From contig NZ_CP080649.1 in the NCBI RefSeq assembly GCF_019603315.1, positions 1,906,176-1,970,175 of the forward strand: a stretch of 64,000 nucleotides of DNA. Reading direction: 5' to 3'. Below the pieces are notes generated by a model, which did not search any database, was not told where the DNA came from, and worked only from the letters and a program-made list of their open reading frames with translations. This stretch comes from Ruficoccus sp. ZRK36. Its GTDB lineage: Bacteria; Verrucomicrobiota; Verrucomicrobiia; Opitutales; Cerasicoccaceae. Shown here in pieces: positions 53,501-62,951 of the stretch. Position 1 is the first letter of the stretch, and every line of letters begins with the position of its first letter. The position numbers were made by a program, and so were the translations under genes.

Positions 53501-54505
53501 TTACTCTTTTTCGGTCGGGGCGATGGACTCGGCCAGGACTTGATCGAGGGTGACCTGGTCGGGCTTGAGGACGCCGAGCTGGACCAGCGTATCGATCTCC
53601 TGCTGCATCCGCTTGGGGCTGATCGTGCCGTAGCCCTCACCCTCGGCCGGGTCGGCAGCGAGCCGGTGCTGGATGATCATATCGCGGGAGTAGGCCAGAA
53701 ACTCGTCCGTCACGCCGTCGGTGCGCATCTTTTTCATCAGGGCGTTTCCGGGGGTGGGGTCGCCCTCCAGATAGTCGCGCCAGCCGCGTACATAGGCCCG
53801 GACGAATGCCTCTGCAGCCTCCGGCTGGCGGGCGAGAAATTTATCGTTGGCGAAGAGCGTGGCGTAGGCGTGCCAGCCCCCTTCGGCGAGGGTGAGCAGT
53901 TTAACCTTCGCGCCTGCTTTTTCCATGAAGTAGGGCTCGGCGATGTAGAAGCCCTCCTGGATGAATGCCGGGTCGTTCAGAAACAGGCCAATACCGAAGT
54001 TCTGCGCGATGACCTTGAAGTCGATGTCGTAGCGCTGCTTCAGAAAGGGAATCCACAGGGCCTCCGGGCGTGCCATGATTGTCTTCCCGTTGATCTGACT
54101 GAAGTCGCTTATCGGGTTGTCGGCGTGGAGGATAAGGGCGGTCGGAATCTCGTGAAAGACCCCTGCTATATTCGAGACAGGGATGCCGCGCGCGGCTGCC
54201 CGGATCACCTGTGTGCTGGAGCTTTGGCCGATCTGGGCATCGGCAGCGGCTACGGTCTCCAGTACGAGGACATTGGCACCGCCGGGGCGGAGCGTGACCT
54301 TGAGCCCTTCTTCCTCGAAGTAGCCTTTGGCCTGCGCCTGAAAGAGGCCGCCATGCTCGGGCTCGGGCACCCAGTCGAGCTGGACGGTGATGGGGATCAG
54401 CTTGTCAGACTCGCTATCCGCGCTTTGATGGGGTTGAGGCTTCGAACATGCTGCCAGCAAGCACGCGAAGAATATGTAGGCCAGCAGTTGAAAGTATCTC
54501 TTCAT
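53501..54505 (-). CDS. NMT1/THI5-like ABC transporter substrate-binding lipoprotein
   Basis: This 334-residue protein has a lipobox LLAAC (Cys20). The NMT1/THI5 fold opens with the characteristic VQLDWVPEPEHGGLFQAQAKG and FEEEGLKVTLRPGG. Members deliver thiamine precursors (HMP, formylaminopyrimidine), riboflavin, nitrate or sulfonates to ABC transporters. No permease or ATPase gene is adjacent, so it may feed a transporter encoded elsewhere. It ends 8 bp from gspF, converging on it, and is divergent from an amidase gene. Confidence 0.85.
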   Translation of the reverse strand: MKRYFQLLAYIFFACLLAACSKPQPHQSADSESDKLIPITVQLDWVPEPEHGGLFQAQAKGYFEEEGLKVTLRPGGANVLVLETVAAADAQIGQSSSTQVIRAAARGIPVSNIAGVFHEIPTALILHADNPISDFSQINGKTIMARPEALWIPFLKQRYDIDFKVIAQNFGIGLFLNDPAFIQEGFYIAEPYFMEKAGAKVKLLTLAEGGWHAYATLFANDKFLARQPEAAEAFVRAYVRGWRDYLEGDPTPGNALMKKMRTDGVTDEFLAYSRDMIIQHRLAADPAEGEGYGTISPKRMQQEIDTLVQLGVLKPDQVTLDQVLAESIAPTEKE

Positions 54506-54564
54506 GGCGTTTATTTTACTAAACTGTTATTTAACCGCCGAGCGCGGATGTCGATTTATTAAGA

Positions 54565-55866
54565 GTGAAATCCAGGGCTGACATCTTACCTTACCCCAGA
54601 GATGACTTTGCCACCTGGCAAGAACGCTGGTCAAGAAACCCCGATGATGTGGCGACTGAGCTGACGCGCCGATTGGCGCTGATGCCGGAGCAACTCAGGC
54701 GCGCGGTTTTCGCCAGTGTGCCGGACGAAGATCAAATCCGGGAGCAAATCGCGGACGTTGACGATGCGGATGCATTGCCGGGCGTGCCGTTCGTCGTGAA
54801 GGACCTTTTCGATATGGCAGGCATGCTAACAAGGGCCGGATCGACCTTTCTCGATGAGGTGCGCAACGTACCGTCGGAAACCTCGAAGCTGGTGGAGAAC
54901 CTCCAGGATAACGGCATGATTTTCAGCGGGAAAACCCAGCTGAATGAGTTCGCGTTCGGGCTGAGCGGGGAGAACCCGCATAGCGGAGATTGTCCGCACC
55001 CGCGCGTGCCCGATGCCCTCACCGGTGGGTCCAGCAGTGGCTCGGCCTGGGCGGTGGCCTCAGGGCTCGTGCCCTTCGCATTGGGGACGGATACGGCGGG
55101 CTCGATTCGTGTGCCGGCTGCTTTCTGCGGCATCTATGGCCTGCGCTTGGTCCCTAATGCCTGGTCGCGCACAGGATGCTTTCCGCTGGCACCGAGCTTT
55201 GACACGGTGGGCTGGTTTACCTCCACGGCGGAGGACATGCGCCGGGCCACCTCGATACTCGTCGCCGAAACCAGAGACGACGTTGGCCGCGGTTTATTCT
55301 GCGCAGGAGCCTTTGAAGACAGCCATCCCGAATTGCGTGCGGCTGCAGAGCGCATCGCGCAGTACCTGGAGCTGGAGCGTGACCCCGAGCTGGAAAAGTG
55401 GTCCAGGGGCATCATTTTGGGCTGCGAGCCCGCCTTTGACGTGCTGCGCAACCAGGAAGCCTACGAGGTCCACGCTCAGTGGCTCGATCTGATGAAGGAC
55501 CGCTACAGCATAGAGGTCTGGGAGCGTATCAACCGTGGACGGCACCGTGACCCCTCGGCGATCAGTCTCGCGTGGGATAAGCGTGAGCAGGCCCGCAAGC
55601 TGATTCAAATCGTGTTCGATCAGTATGACTTTCTGGTCCTGCCCGTCACTCCCGTACCGACGCCCAGAAAAAGCGAAGTAACGGAGGAGCTGCGCCGACG
55701 CTTGCTTACCCTGAACATCCCGGCGAGTTTCTGCGCTCAGCCCGTGCTGACGGTACCACTCCAGCTCGCCGACGGGCGAAGCGGTGGGCTCCAGTTCATC
55801 TTCAGAGATATGCCCAGCACGGCGGTAGGCCCGCTGATGGAAGTGATGGAGGCTTATCGGGTGTAG
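54565..55866 (+). CDS. Amidase signature family hydrolase
   Basis: This 433-residue protein starts at a GTG. The amidase-signature triad is complete: Lys79 in PFVVKDLFD, the cis-Ser in TGGSSSGSAWAVA (residues 156-158) and nucleophile Ser180 in GTDTAGSIRVPA. It is shorter than GatA and has no allophanate-hydrolase C-domain. The overall look is of the AtzF/allophanate- or small-amide-hydrolysing group. It is divergent from the NMT1-like binding protein (59-bp gap), so together they may import and hydrolyse a pyrimidine- or amide-type nutrient. That is inference. Confidence 0.85.
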   Translation: MKSRADILPYPRDDFATWQERWSRNPDDVATELTRRLALMPEQLRRAVFASVPDEDQIREQIADVDDADALPGVPFVVKDLFDMAGMLTRAGSTFLDEVRNVPSETSKLVENLQDNGMIFSGKTQLNEFAFGLSGENPHSGDCPHPRVPDALTGGSSSGSAWAVASGLVPFALGTDTAGSIRVPAAFCGIYGLRLVPNAWSRTGCFPLAPSFDTVGWFTSTAEDMRRATSILVAETRDDVGRGLFCAGAFEDSHPELRAAAERIAQYLELERDPELEKWSRGIILGCEPAFDVLRNQEAYEVHAQWLDLMKDRYSIEVWERINRGRHRDPSAISLAWDKREQARKLIQIVFDQYDFLVLPVTPVPTPRKSEVTEELRRRLLTLNIPASFCAQPVLTVPLQLADGRSGGLQFIFRDMPSTAVGPLMEVMEAYRV

Positions 55867-55929
55867 GTCGCTCCTGAGCCTTGGCTCAGGTAGGTCAAAA
55901 GTTAGTGGCAGCTTTGTCTGGCTAGGCAG

Positions 55930-56970
55930 ATGTCACTCACCTATAGCTGGACGTCTATGTCACGGAAGCCGACACTCGCGATCGACTGGAACCGGGCGGC
56001 AGAGCTACTGGCTCAGCTGGAAAAGGAAATCCTGCGGCAGGTCGTCACTGCCCGGAACGCTGACAGTGCGCGCGCCCTCAGCGGCATCGCCGAGGTGACC
56101 TGTGCGGATACGATCTACGCCGTCGACAAGATCAGCGAGGCGGTGATCTGTGAGTGGTTCACCCGCAACTGGCCTGCCGAGTGGCCGGTCGAGTTCGTGA
56201 TGGAAGGGGCGGAAAATGGTCCAGCTCTGACTTTCCCTCTCGGCACGCCGCCAGAGCAGACACTGCTCAAGTGCCTGATCGACCCCATCGATGGCACGCG
56301 TGGGCTAATGTACGATAAACGCTCGGCCTGGGCGCTGGCTGGGCTAGCTCCTCAGCGGGGGAGTGCCAATACACTGCGTGATATCGAAGTGGCTGTGATG
56401 ACCGAGCTGCCTGTGTCCCGGCAGCGGCTGGCCGACCAGATAAGCGCCGTGCGGGGGCAGGGAATACGGGCCCGGCGGATTGACCTGGCAGATGATAGCG
56501 AGGTTCCTGTTCAACTGCGCCCCAGTCATGCAGAGCGTGTCGAGCATGCCTTTGGGACCGTCTCGCGGTTCTGTCCGGAAGCGCTGGTCCTGCTGGCACA
56601 GTTTGAGGAAACGCTCTGGCGGATAGTCGGGGAGGGGAGCCTGCCGGTCGTATTCAATGACCAATACATTTCCACCGGTGGGCAGTTTTATGAACTGCTG
56701 GCGGGGCATGATCTTTTCATCGCCGATGTGCGCCCACTGGCCTTTGCCAAGCTCGGCCTGCCGCCGGGGCTGGTCTGCCACCCCTATGATGTGAGCACGG
56801 TTCTCGCGCTGAGCGAGGGTGGCTGTGTGATCGAGCAGCCTGACGGCAGCCCGCTGGATGGGCCTATGGATACGGTGACGCCAGTCAGCTGGATCGCGTA
56901 TGCGAACGAACGGCTGGCCAGCCGCCTGCGCCCTGCGGTACAGACCGCGCTCGCTGAAGTCTTGCTCTGA
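55930..56970 (+). CDS. Inositol monophosphatase-superfamily protein
   Basis: This 346-residue protein (or 337 if the ATG at 55957 is used) carries the metal motifs of the IMPase fold: Glu in FVMEGAEN (about 90-96), DPIDGTRG with Asp118 and Asp121, and a C-terminal PYDVSTVLALSEGGCVI with an Asp at the third metal site. It belongs near IMPase/CysQ/FBPase-like phosphatases but is divergent, and the substrate (inositol phosphate, PAP or a sugar phosphate) cannot be told. It stands alone between the amidase gene and the tsf/rpsB operon, converging on the latter. Confidence 0.78.
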   Translation: MSLTYSWTSMSRKPTLAIDWNRAAELLAQLEKEILRQVVTARNADSARALSGIAEVTCADTIYAVDKISEAVICEWFTRNWPAEWPVEFVMEGAENGPALTFPLGTPPEQTLLKCLIDPIDGTRGLMYDKRSAWALAGLAPQRGSANTLRDIEVAVMTELPVSRQRLADQISAVRGQGIRARRIDLADDSEVPVQLRPSHAERVEHAFGTVSRFCPEALVLLAQFEETLWRIVGEGSLPVVFNDQYISTGGQFYELLAGHDLFIADVRPLAFAKLGLPPGLVCHPYDVSTVLALSEGGCVIEQPDGSPLDGPMDTVTPVSWIAYANERLASRLRPAVQTALAEVLL

Positions 56971-57010
56971 GCTGAGCCTGCCGGAATGGCGTAGCGTATA
57001 TTTCGCAAAG

Positions 57011-57045
57011 AAAAACCCCGATCCGCGAACGGACCGGGGTTTTTC
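57011..57045. terminator. Bidirectional terminator between IMPase-like gene and tsf
   Basis: AAAAACCCCG...CGGGGTTTTT forms a stem with A-run and T-run on both sides, so it can end transcripts from either direction. It sits in the 95-bp convergent gap. Confidence 0.92.
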
Positions 57046-57065
57046 GTAAAAGCTTGTTTGCTTGA

Positions 57066-57656
57066 TTAGTCGCCGATGGCGTAGCGAACGAAGCGGCGGA
57101 TCTTGAGGTTTTCGCCGATGGTCTGGATCTTCTGCGTGAGCAGTTCGCCCACGGTCTGATCGGTGTTCTTGACGAACGGCTGCTCAAGCAGGCAGTTCTG
57201 CTCGAGGTACTTGTTGACCTTACCTTCGACGATCTTTTCGACCGCAGCGGCGGGCTTACCCTCGGCCTGACCCATGGCAGCTTCCTTTTCCTTTTCCAGG
57301 ATGGCAGGATCGACTTCCTCACGGCTGACGGCGATCGGGCTGGCGGCAGCAATGTGCATGCAGACGTCGCGGGCAAAAGCCTTGAAATCGTCGTTCTTGG
57401 CGACGAAGTCAGACTCGCAGTTGATCTCGATCATGACACCGACCTTGCCACCCATGTGGATGTAAGACTCGATGATGCCTTCGGAGGCTTCGCGACCGGC
57501 CTTCTTGGCGGCCTTGGCGATGCCCTTCTTTTTGAGGATGGCAATTGCACCTTCTTCGTCGCCATTGGCTTCGACGAGGGCGCCCTTGCAGTCCATTAAT
57601 CCGGCTCCGGTGCGTTTGCGGAGCTCGTTAACCATGCTTGCGGAAATGGTGGCCAT
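57066..57656 (-). CDS. tsf: Elongation factor Ts
   Basis: At 196 residues this is the short form of EF-Ts. It has the N-terminal UBA-like domain with VNELRKRTGAGLMDCKGALVE (about 9-29) and a single core domain with the EF-Tu-contact motif (ESDFVAKNDDF, about 80-90). It lacks the second subdomain of the E. coli-type protein (283 residues). It recycles EF-Tu-GDP. It lies 23 bp downstream of rpsB, the classic rpsB-tsf operon. Confidence 0.95.
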   Translation of the reverse strand: MATISASMVNELRKRTGAGLMDCKGALVEANGDEEGAIAILKKKGIAKAAKKAGREASEGIIESYIHMGGKVGVMIEINCESDFVAKNDDFKAFARDVCMHIAAASPIAVSREEVDPAILEKEKEAAMGQAEGKPAAAVEKIVEGKVNKYLEQNCLLEQPFVKNTDQTVGELLTQKIQTIGENLKIRRFVRYAIGD

Positions 57657-57679
57657 TGTTCAGCTGGGTTAGCTAGTAA

Positions 57680-58546
57680 TTACTTGTTTTCTTCAGTGGT
57701 GGGTTCAGCGGCAGCGGGAGCTGCTTCCTCGGCCGGAGCCTGCTCCTGCTTCACTTCTTCCTCGTCGACCATCAGGTCGGGAGAAATGGTTACTTCGGGC
57801 TGTGCCTCGGTGAAATCGCGTTGGACCATCGGAGTGATGTCCTTCTGGGTGATGGTCGGCTCGGAGCGACGGGCGAGGCCGTTCTGGATGGCTTCGAGGA
57901 CGACCTCGACGACCAGACGGATGGCCTTGACGGCGTCGTCATTACCCGGGATCGGGTAGCCGACCAGCGACGGGTCGGAGTTGGTATCGACCAGAGCGAT
58001 AACGGGGATCTTCAGGCGCTTGGCCTCGGCGACGGCGATGGCTTCGGTCTTCACGTCGATGACGAACATCGCGGCGGGGACCTTCTTCATCTCGAGGATA
58101 CCCTCGAAATTGCGGTGCATACGGGCCATTTCGCGGCGGATGGCAGCGGATTCCTTACCCGGCAGCTTCTGCAGGGAGCCGTCAGCTTCCATAGCCAGGA
58201 AGCGCTTGTACTTCTCAAGGCTCTTCTCGACGGTTTGGAAATTGGTGAGGGTGCCGCCGAGCCAGCGGTTGGCGCAGAAGGGCATGCCGACGGTGTTACC
58301 GGCTTCGCGGACGATTTCCTGAGCCTGGCGCTTGGTGCCGACGAACAGGATGTCCTTGCCAGATGCGACGAGCTCTTCGGCGTAGGCACATGCCTTTTCG
58401 AGCAGACCGTAGGTCTTTTCGAGGTTGATGATGGAGATGCCGTGGCGGTGATCGTACACGTACGGCTTGGACTTCGGGTTCCAGCGGCGGACCTGGTGTC
58501 CGAAGTGTACGCCTGCGTCGAGGAGGTCTTTTACAGTGATGTTCAT
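57680..58546 (-). CDS. rpsB: 30S ribosomal protein S2
   Basis: From the ATG at 58546 the protein has 288 residues. It begins [20 protein letters not shown] and has [20 protein letters not shown] and [10 protein letters not shown], and the DNSDP-like [18 protein letters not shown]. It ends in an acidic Glu/Ala/Pro-rich extension (about 255-288), longer than E. coli S2 (241). The frame extends 65 codons upstream, but family proteins start here. It is followed by tsf, 23 bp away. Its 285-bp upstream gap to the initiator tRNA gene presumably holds the operon promoter. Confidence 0.95.
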   Translation of the reverse strand: MNITVKDLLDAGVHFGHQVRRWNPKSKPYVYDHRHGISIINLEKTYGLLEKACAYAEELVASGKDILFVGTKRQAQEIVREAGNTVGMPFCANRWLGGTLTNFQTVEKSLEKYKRFLAMEADGSLQKLPGKESAAIRREMARMHRNFEGILEMKKVPAAMFVIDVKTEAIAVAEAKRLKIPVIALVDTNSDPSLVGYPIPGNDDAVKAIRLVVEVVLEAIQNGLARRSEPTITQKDITPMVQRDFTEAQPEVTISPDLMVDEEEVKQEQAPAEEAAPAAAEPTTEENK

Positions 58547-58831
58547 GATCTTTGGCTCCGTATCAGAGCGGCATGGCCGGCTGATCTTGGATCGTTGGGT
58601 TTGTTTGCTTTCTTGAGTGTTTGTTTCCGTGTCTGCCCGGAATGGGCATCCAACAAAAGAGGAGAAAAGATAGGTTGCCGCCTGGGGAAGGCAATCCCTT
58701 TTTCTGCCAGAGCCCTGTTTTTGTCTGAGACTGTTTCGCATCCGGAGGGTCGTTTTGTGGCAAATATAAAAAAAATGAAAATAGTTCTTGAAAAGATTCC
58801 CGAAAATGATGCTGTAGCGCTTTCCCTTTGA

Positions 58832-58905
<74 letters not shown>

Positions 58906-58915
58906 CCAATTTCTA

Positions 58916-58952
58916 AAAGCCCGTCTGGTAAGTACTTGACGGGCTTTTTTTT
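58916..58952 (+). terminator. Intrinsic terminator of initiator tRNA gene
   Basis: The 10-bp stem AAAGCCCGTC/GACGGGCTTT (58916-58925 and 58938-58947) has a 12-nt loop and then a T-run, 7 nt after the CCA end. Confidence 0.93.
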
Positions 58953-59272
58953 GTCACCATTCCGGGGTGATGATGAGCATTTTCTGGCGCAAAATACCCG
59001 TGCTTCGCCATGAAGAGCCCGAGCTGCCGTGTCAGCATCCGGTTAAAGCAGCAGGCCAATAGGCCTGAAGGCTGTAACAGGCCACCGTCCCTTGAGACGT
59101 CGATGAAAGAGCAGGCTCCAGCCGTCCGTTGTCCGGTTTCGTCCTCAAGGGTGGCCGTGGGAAGGCGTTTCCCTCGGGTCCACAGGGGTTGCAGGTGGTT
59201 CTCCGAAAAGGGGAGGACACCGCTCCGTTCTAGGGCAGCGCGTTGCGCAGTGAAGGGAGAGGGTGCCCTGTG
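58953..59272. other. Intergenic region between tRNA terminator and symporter gene
   Basis: No gene is supported here; open frames entering from the right overlap the symporter on the other strand. A perfect CAGGCC/GGCCTG hairpin with a 4-nt loop lies at 59052-59067, without a T-run. Confidence 0.4.
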
Positions 59273-61576
59273 TTACTGGTCCTTTTTCGTGTACTTGTGC
59301 TCACGAGCGTCAAAGGCTGCCTGGTCCATGAGCGAGACACCGCCCTCGACTCGGCCGTCATCGAGCGGGTTGTCGATACGGTCCTTGAGGTCGCGGAAGA
59401 GGCGGCGCACATCGAGGATGCCGCCGATCATAAACCAGACGGTTGTGATGACGCCGACGAGCATGGCCACTGCGATATAGGTGATGAAGAAATATACGCT
59501 CCACCAGTGATCGGGCCAGGGGCTGATAAGGTTCCAGATCAGCACAATCAGGAAGCACCCGATAAACTTGTAGACGATAGAGTAGTAAAAGATCGACCAG
59601 GCGATGATGCGGTCGCCACGGGTATAGTCGGGAGTGATGCCGACCAGTTTTTTGACAATGTTTCTCGGCGTCCACGGCACGGTGATGTGCTTCTCGTCGT
59701 CGATGCTGTACTCGCCGCGGTGGAGCATCCGCTCCAGATTGTAGGGCTTTTTACAGGTGATCAGCGAGATGATGATATAGGAGCTGATGCCGAGCAGGAT
59801 TGAGATAAAGTAGAACTCGTAGGAATTGATCGGGCATTTGACCGCGCTCATCTTCCACTCGATGTAGGGGTTAAAGGGGCGTGAGGCTGCCACCAGGAAG
59901 TTACTTACGGCCTCGACCCAGCCATGGCGCTCCAGGAAGGGGTAGATCATGTCTGGCCAGTTACGCTGCAGGAAGAGGCTCATCAGGGAAAAACCGCTGC
60001 CGAACAGCAAGGCGGCATACGCCCCCCAGGTAGTCCCAAAGCGGCTGTACAACCCGAACACCATGATCGGACCGGCTCCGCCCAGCCAGATCGCGGTCAT
60101 GATCGTGGTGAACATGTTGATATAGTCCAGGCTCACGAAGAGCATGGAGAAGCACCAGAAAAAGACGGCGATGAATAGCGTCACTATGCGCAGGAGCCAC
60201 AGGTGTTGCCGACTGCTCAGTGGCCTCTTCAGGTAGGGGAGGATCACGTCTTGCACCAGCGTCGAGGAGGCGTTGAAGATACGCGAATCGTCCGTGGAGA
60301 GCATGAGCATCAGCATCAGCAGGCAGAACAACCCGGTCAGCCCGATCGGGAAAATCTGCCTCAGCGCGACGGGCATCATCATCTGGTAGTACTGAGTACG
60401 GTACTCCTGGAAATGCGTGTTCCCCTCCGTGTCGTCGCCAAACATATCGTGAGCGGCGCCAAGGTAGACGGTGTCGATATTGCTCTGCTGCGAGAGGGGT
60501 GGGTCCTGGCCGATGACGTGATGCTGCTCGGGGATGGCCGCGATCTGTGTGTCAAAGGCTTTGCGCTCGGCCTCATCCGTGATGACCTTTTCGGAGATTT
60601 TTGCCGACAGCTCCGTGCGAATGTCTTTGGCCCGTGCGGCGTGATTCTGGTGCGTCATCACCGTAATGATGAGGATGGCGATGGCGATCCCCATGAAGGT
60701 CGAGAGTCCCGCGCGCCACGATCCCAGCAGACCGGCCATCTTTTGCTCGTGGGGGGTGCGGGCTGAGCCCGAGGTGTCATTACCGATCCAGCTGGCGCGG
60801 TTGAGCACAGAGCTGATTACCGTTACCACAAGTGCGAAGATGTTAAAGTCCCGCAGGTCGGCCATGTCCATCGGGTTGAAGAAGCTCTGGCCCGGCACCC
60901 GGTCCATGAGAGTGGGGGCGATTTCGCCACTCCAGGAAACGGTCAGGATGAGATAGCCGGTGATGATGACAAAGACCGGGTAGGAGATGAGCCCCTGAAA
61001 GCAGTCGGTCAGCAGCAGCGAGACGCGCCCGCCCGGCCAGATAACGATCATGGCCATGATCAGGACCAGCGTCACCACGATGCCGTAGCAGGGGAAGGGG
61101 ATGCCCCAGATCATGATGCTGTGCGGCAGGCCCAGATAGTAGATAAAGAAGTTGGCCGCGATGGCGGGCCCGATAGCGTTGGTCAGTAGCTCGGAAATGG
61201 TGCGCAAGGTCGAGGCCAGCACGCGAAAACGGCGGCTGTAGCGCATCTCCAGAAACTGCCCCATGGAGAGCGCCTTGGTCTCACGAAAGCGGTAGATGCA
61301 GTACCCGGTCAACCCCATGAAAATACTGACCGGGATGATCATGAACTGCCAGAAGGCCAGCGCGTAGCCGGTCTGGTACTTCATCTCCACCAACCCGACC
61401 AGGTACATGATGCTCATGGCATTGGTCATGTCCCCGACCGAGATGACGTAGCGGCCAGCTACACGACCGGCCGCCAGAAAGTCCACGACACCGTGCACAT
61501 ATTTACGCGAGTGAAAGGACAGCCACAGGATGGCCAGGGTGGGGATGATGACGATGAGCCAGTCAAGGAAATGCAT
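59273..61576 (-). CDS. Sodium:solute symporter family (SSS) transporter
   Basis: At 767 residues it is longer than typical SSS members (about 500-600). It has many hydrophobic helices, the family-like start IVIIPTLAILWLSFHSRKY, FLAAGRVAGRYVISVGDMTNAMSIM and SMGQFLEMRYSRRFRVLAS. A soluble insert of about 110 residues lies between helices (about 310-415, with AKDIRTELSAKISEKVI). Further hydrophobic segments lie beyond residue 600, and the tail is hydrophilic. It probably imports a sugar or sugar acid with Na+. It is downstream of a GH43-like gene and a LacI regulator on the same strand, so it likely takes up the product of that enzyme. Confidence 0.85.
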   Translation of the reverse strand: MHFLDWLIVIIPTLAILWLSFHSRKYVHGVVDFLAAGRVAGRYVISVGDMTNAMSIMYLVGLVEMKYQTGYALAFWQFMIIPVSIFMGLTGYCIYRFRETKALSMGQFLEMRYSRRFRVLASTLRTISELLTNAIGPAIAANFFIYYLGLPHSIMIWGIPFPCYGIVVTLVLIMAMIVIWPGGRVSLLLTDCFQGLISYPVFVIITGYLILTVSWSGEIAPTLMDRVPGQSFFNPMDMADLRDFNIFALVVTVISSVLNRASWIGNDTSGSARTPHEQKMAGLLGSWRAGLSTFMGIAIAILIITVMTHQNHAARAKDIRTELSAKISEKVITDEAERKAFDTQIAAIPEQHHVIGQDPPLSQQSNIDTVYLGAAHDMFGDDTEGNTHFQEYRTQYYQMMMPVALRQIFPIGLTGLFCLLMLMLMLSTDDSRIFNASSTLVQDVILPYLKRPLSSRQHLWLLRIVTLFIAVFFWCFSMLFVSLDYINMFTTIMTAIWLGGAGPIMVFGLYSRFGTTWGAYAALLFGSGFSLMSLFLQRNWPDMIYPFLERHGWVEAVSNFLVAASRPFNPYIEWKMSAVKCPINSYEFYFISILLGISSYIIISLITCKKPYNLERMLHRGEYSIDDEKHITVPWTPRNIVKKLVGITPDYTRGDRIIAWSIFYYSIVYKFIGCFLIVLIWNLISPWPDHWWSVYFFITYIAVAMLVGVITTVWFMIGGILDVRRLFRDLKDRIDNPLDDGRVEGGVSLMDQAAFDAREHKYTKKDQ

Positions 61577-61734
61577 GGGGTATGGGGAGGGCTAGGAGGG
61601 CGTTTGAGCCTGGGAAATGTGTGGTTAGTGAACTTGCGGGCGCTGTCTGCTGTGCTAGCTCCTATCCATTTGCTCTGGGCAGAGCATAGACAATAAACCA
61701 GCAGCGTCGAGAGGATGCATCGTCCGATGAAGCG

Positions 61735-62754
61735 CTATTCGATCGGGATGGCAATGCTCCAGGTGTTAAAGGCGTTACGGAAGCCGCCCGGCCCATCGGC
61801 AGCCGCTGCGAATAAATAAACGGGGTGATTGCCGTCATCAAACAGGAGCTGCGGGCGCTCCAGGCATCCGAGGTCGCGAACGCTGCCGTCTGTGTAGGCT
61901 ACACTGCGTGAGTAGGCCTTGGGCTTGGGCATCAGCTGCCAGTCGAGACCATCAACTGAGGTGAAATGGGCGCCGGCATGTTTTTCGCCAGTGATGCCCC
62001 CCAGCATGTCCTTGGCCAGCATCTCGTAGTGGTCGCCTGCCCACCAGACAAAGGGGTCCTCGATGAAGTCACCGCTTTCGAAGACAAGTACCGGCTCATC
62101 TTGAAGCCGCTCAAAGGGCCCCTCCGGGCTGTCTGCCGCGGCGACCCCGATACGCAGGCCGTCGGGTGTATTGGAGCGGTAATACAGCAGCGTCCGGCCA
62201 TCCGGGCGGACGACTGGAGCCGGGTTTGTCACGATGCGGTTGTCCCAACGGTCAGGGCGTATATCCAGGACCGGCTTGTCGAGGGGTTGCCAGGGGCCAT
62301 AGACGGACTTTGAAGTGGCGAGCCCGATGCGGATATTGGAGTAGCTCTGTGCGCTTAGCTCCTCCAGCTCTTGCGTTGAGGTCGGATCGTAGTTGGAGCC
62401 GATGTAGTAGAGCAGGTAGGTGTCCTCGAACTTACGGATGGTCGGATTGTGGGCCATGCGGGCGTCCCAGGCGTTTATGTCTGAGCAGGGGAGCACTTTA
62501 TCCACAAATGTATAGGGGCCGCTGGGGGTGTCTGATACCGCATGGACGATCTCGGAGTGCAGCGTGTACCCGGCAAACATCGGGTACTCCTTTGACCAGC
62601 GCGAGGCAAACAAGTGGTAGCGGTTGTCTTCGCCAAGGATGGCCGACCCGCACCATACCCAGTATCCGGGGATACTGAATGCCCCCTCTGAGGGAACCGG
62701 CTGGAGCCTGTCTAAAAATGAGCCACAATTGGCCTGCGCTGGGACTGCTTTCAT
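61735..62754 (-). CDS. Five-bladed beta-propeller glycoside hydrolase, GH43/GH117-like
   Basis: This 339-residue protein has repeating propeller-blade patterns. Examples are GSAILGEDNRYHLFASRW, AHNPTIRKFEDTYLLYYIGS, TNPAPVVRPDGRTLLYYRS and EDPFVWWAGDHYEMLAKD, each with the acidic residues expected at the centre of GH43-clan active sites. No signal peptide is seen, so it may act on imported oligosaccharides. Family assignment within the clan (GH43, GH32-like, GH117) is not secure. It lies upstream of the sodium symporter gene and downstream of a LacI gene. A CGTGC/GCACG inverted repeat at 62799-62816 in the gap may be an operator. Confidence 0.75.
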   Translation of the reverse strand: MKAVPAQANCGSFLDRLQPVPSEGAFSIPGYWVWCGSAILGEDNRYHLFASRWSKEYPMFAGYTLHSEIVHAVSDTPSGPYTFVDKVLPCSDINAWDARMAHNPTIRKFEDTYLLYYIGSNYDPTSTQELEELSAQSYSNIRIGLATSKSVYGPWQPLDKPVLDIRPDRWDNRIVTNPAPVVRPDGRTLLYYRSNTPDGLRIGVAAADSPEGPFERLQDEPVLVFESGDFIEDPFVWWAGDHYEMLAKDMLGGITGEKHAGAHFTSVDGLDWQLMPKPKAYSRSVAYTDGSVRDLGCLERPQLLFDDGNHPVYLFAAAADGPGGFRNAFNTWSIAIPIE

Positions 62755-62951
62755 CCCACTATAAAAAGATCCCCGTACGGTTACGACAATCCGCGGGTCG
62801 TGCGTATCATTGCACGGCAGTGTTTAAACGGGCCGAGCGGGCGCTCTGGGAGGGGCAGGAAATCGCAGGAAACGAGTTGGGGTTAGCCGTTAGGATTCGG
62901 CTTTCATCGTACAAAGTAAGTCGGTGCAAGTTGCAAAGGGGAGGCCGCTGT

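Noticed and set aside
59010..59480. 156-codon plus-strand frame near the symporter 3' end
   Set aside because: Composition is Arg/Ser-rich, it overlaps the symporter on the other strand and no family signature is seen.
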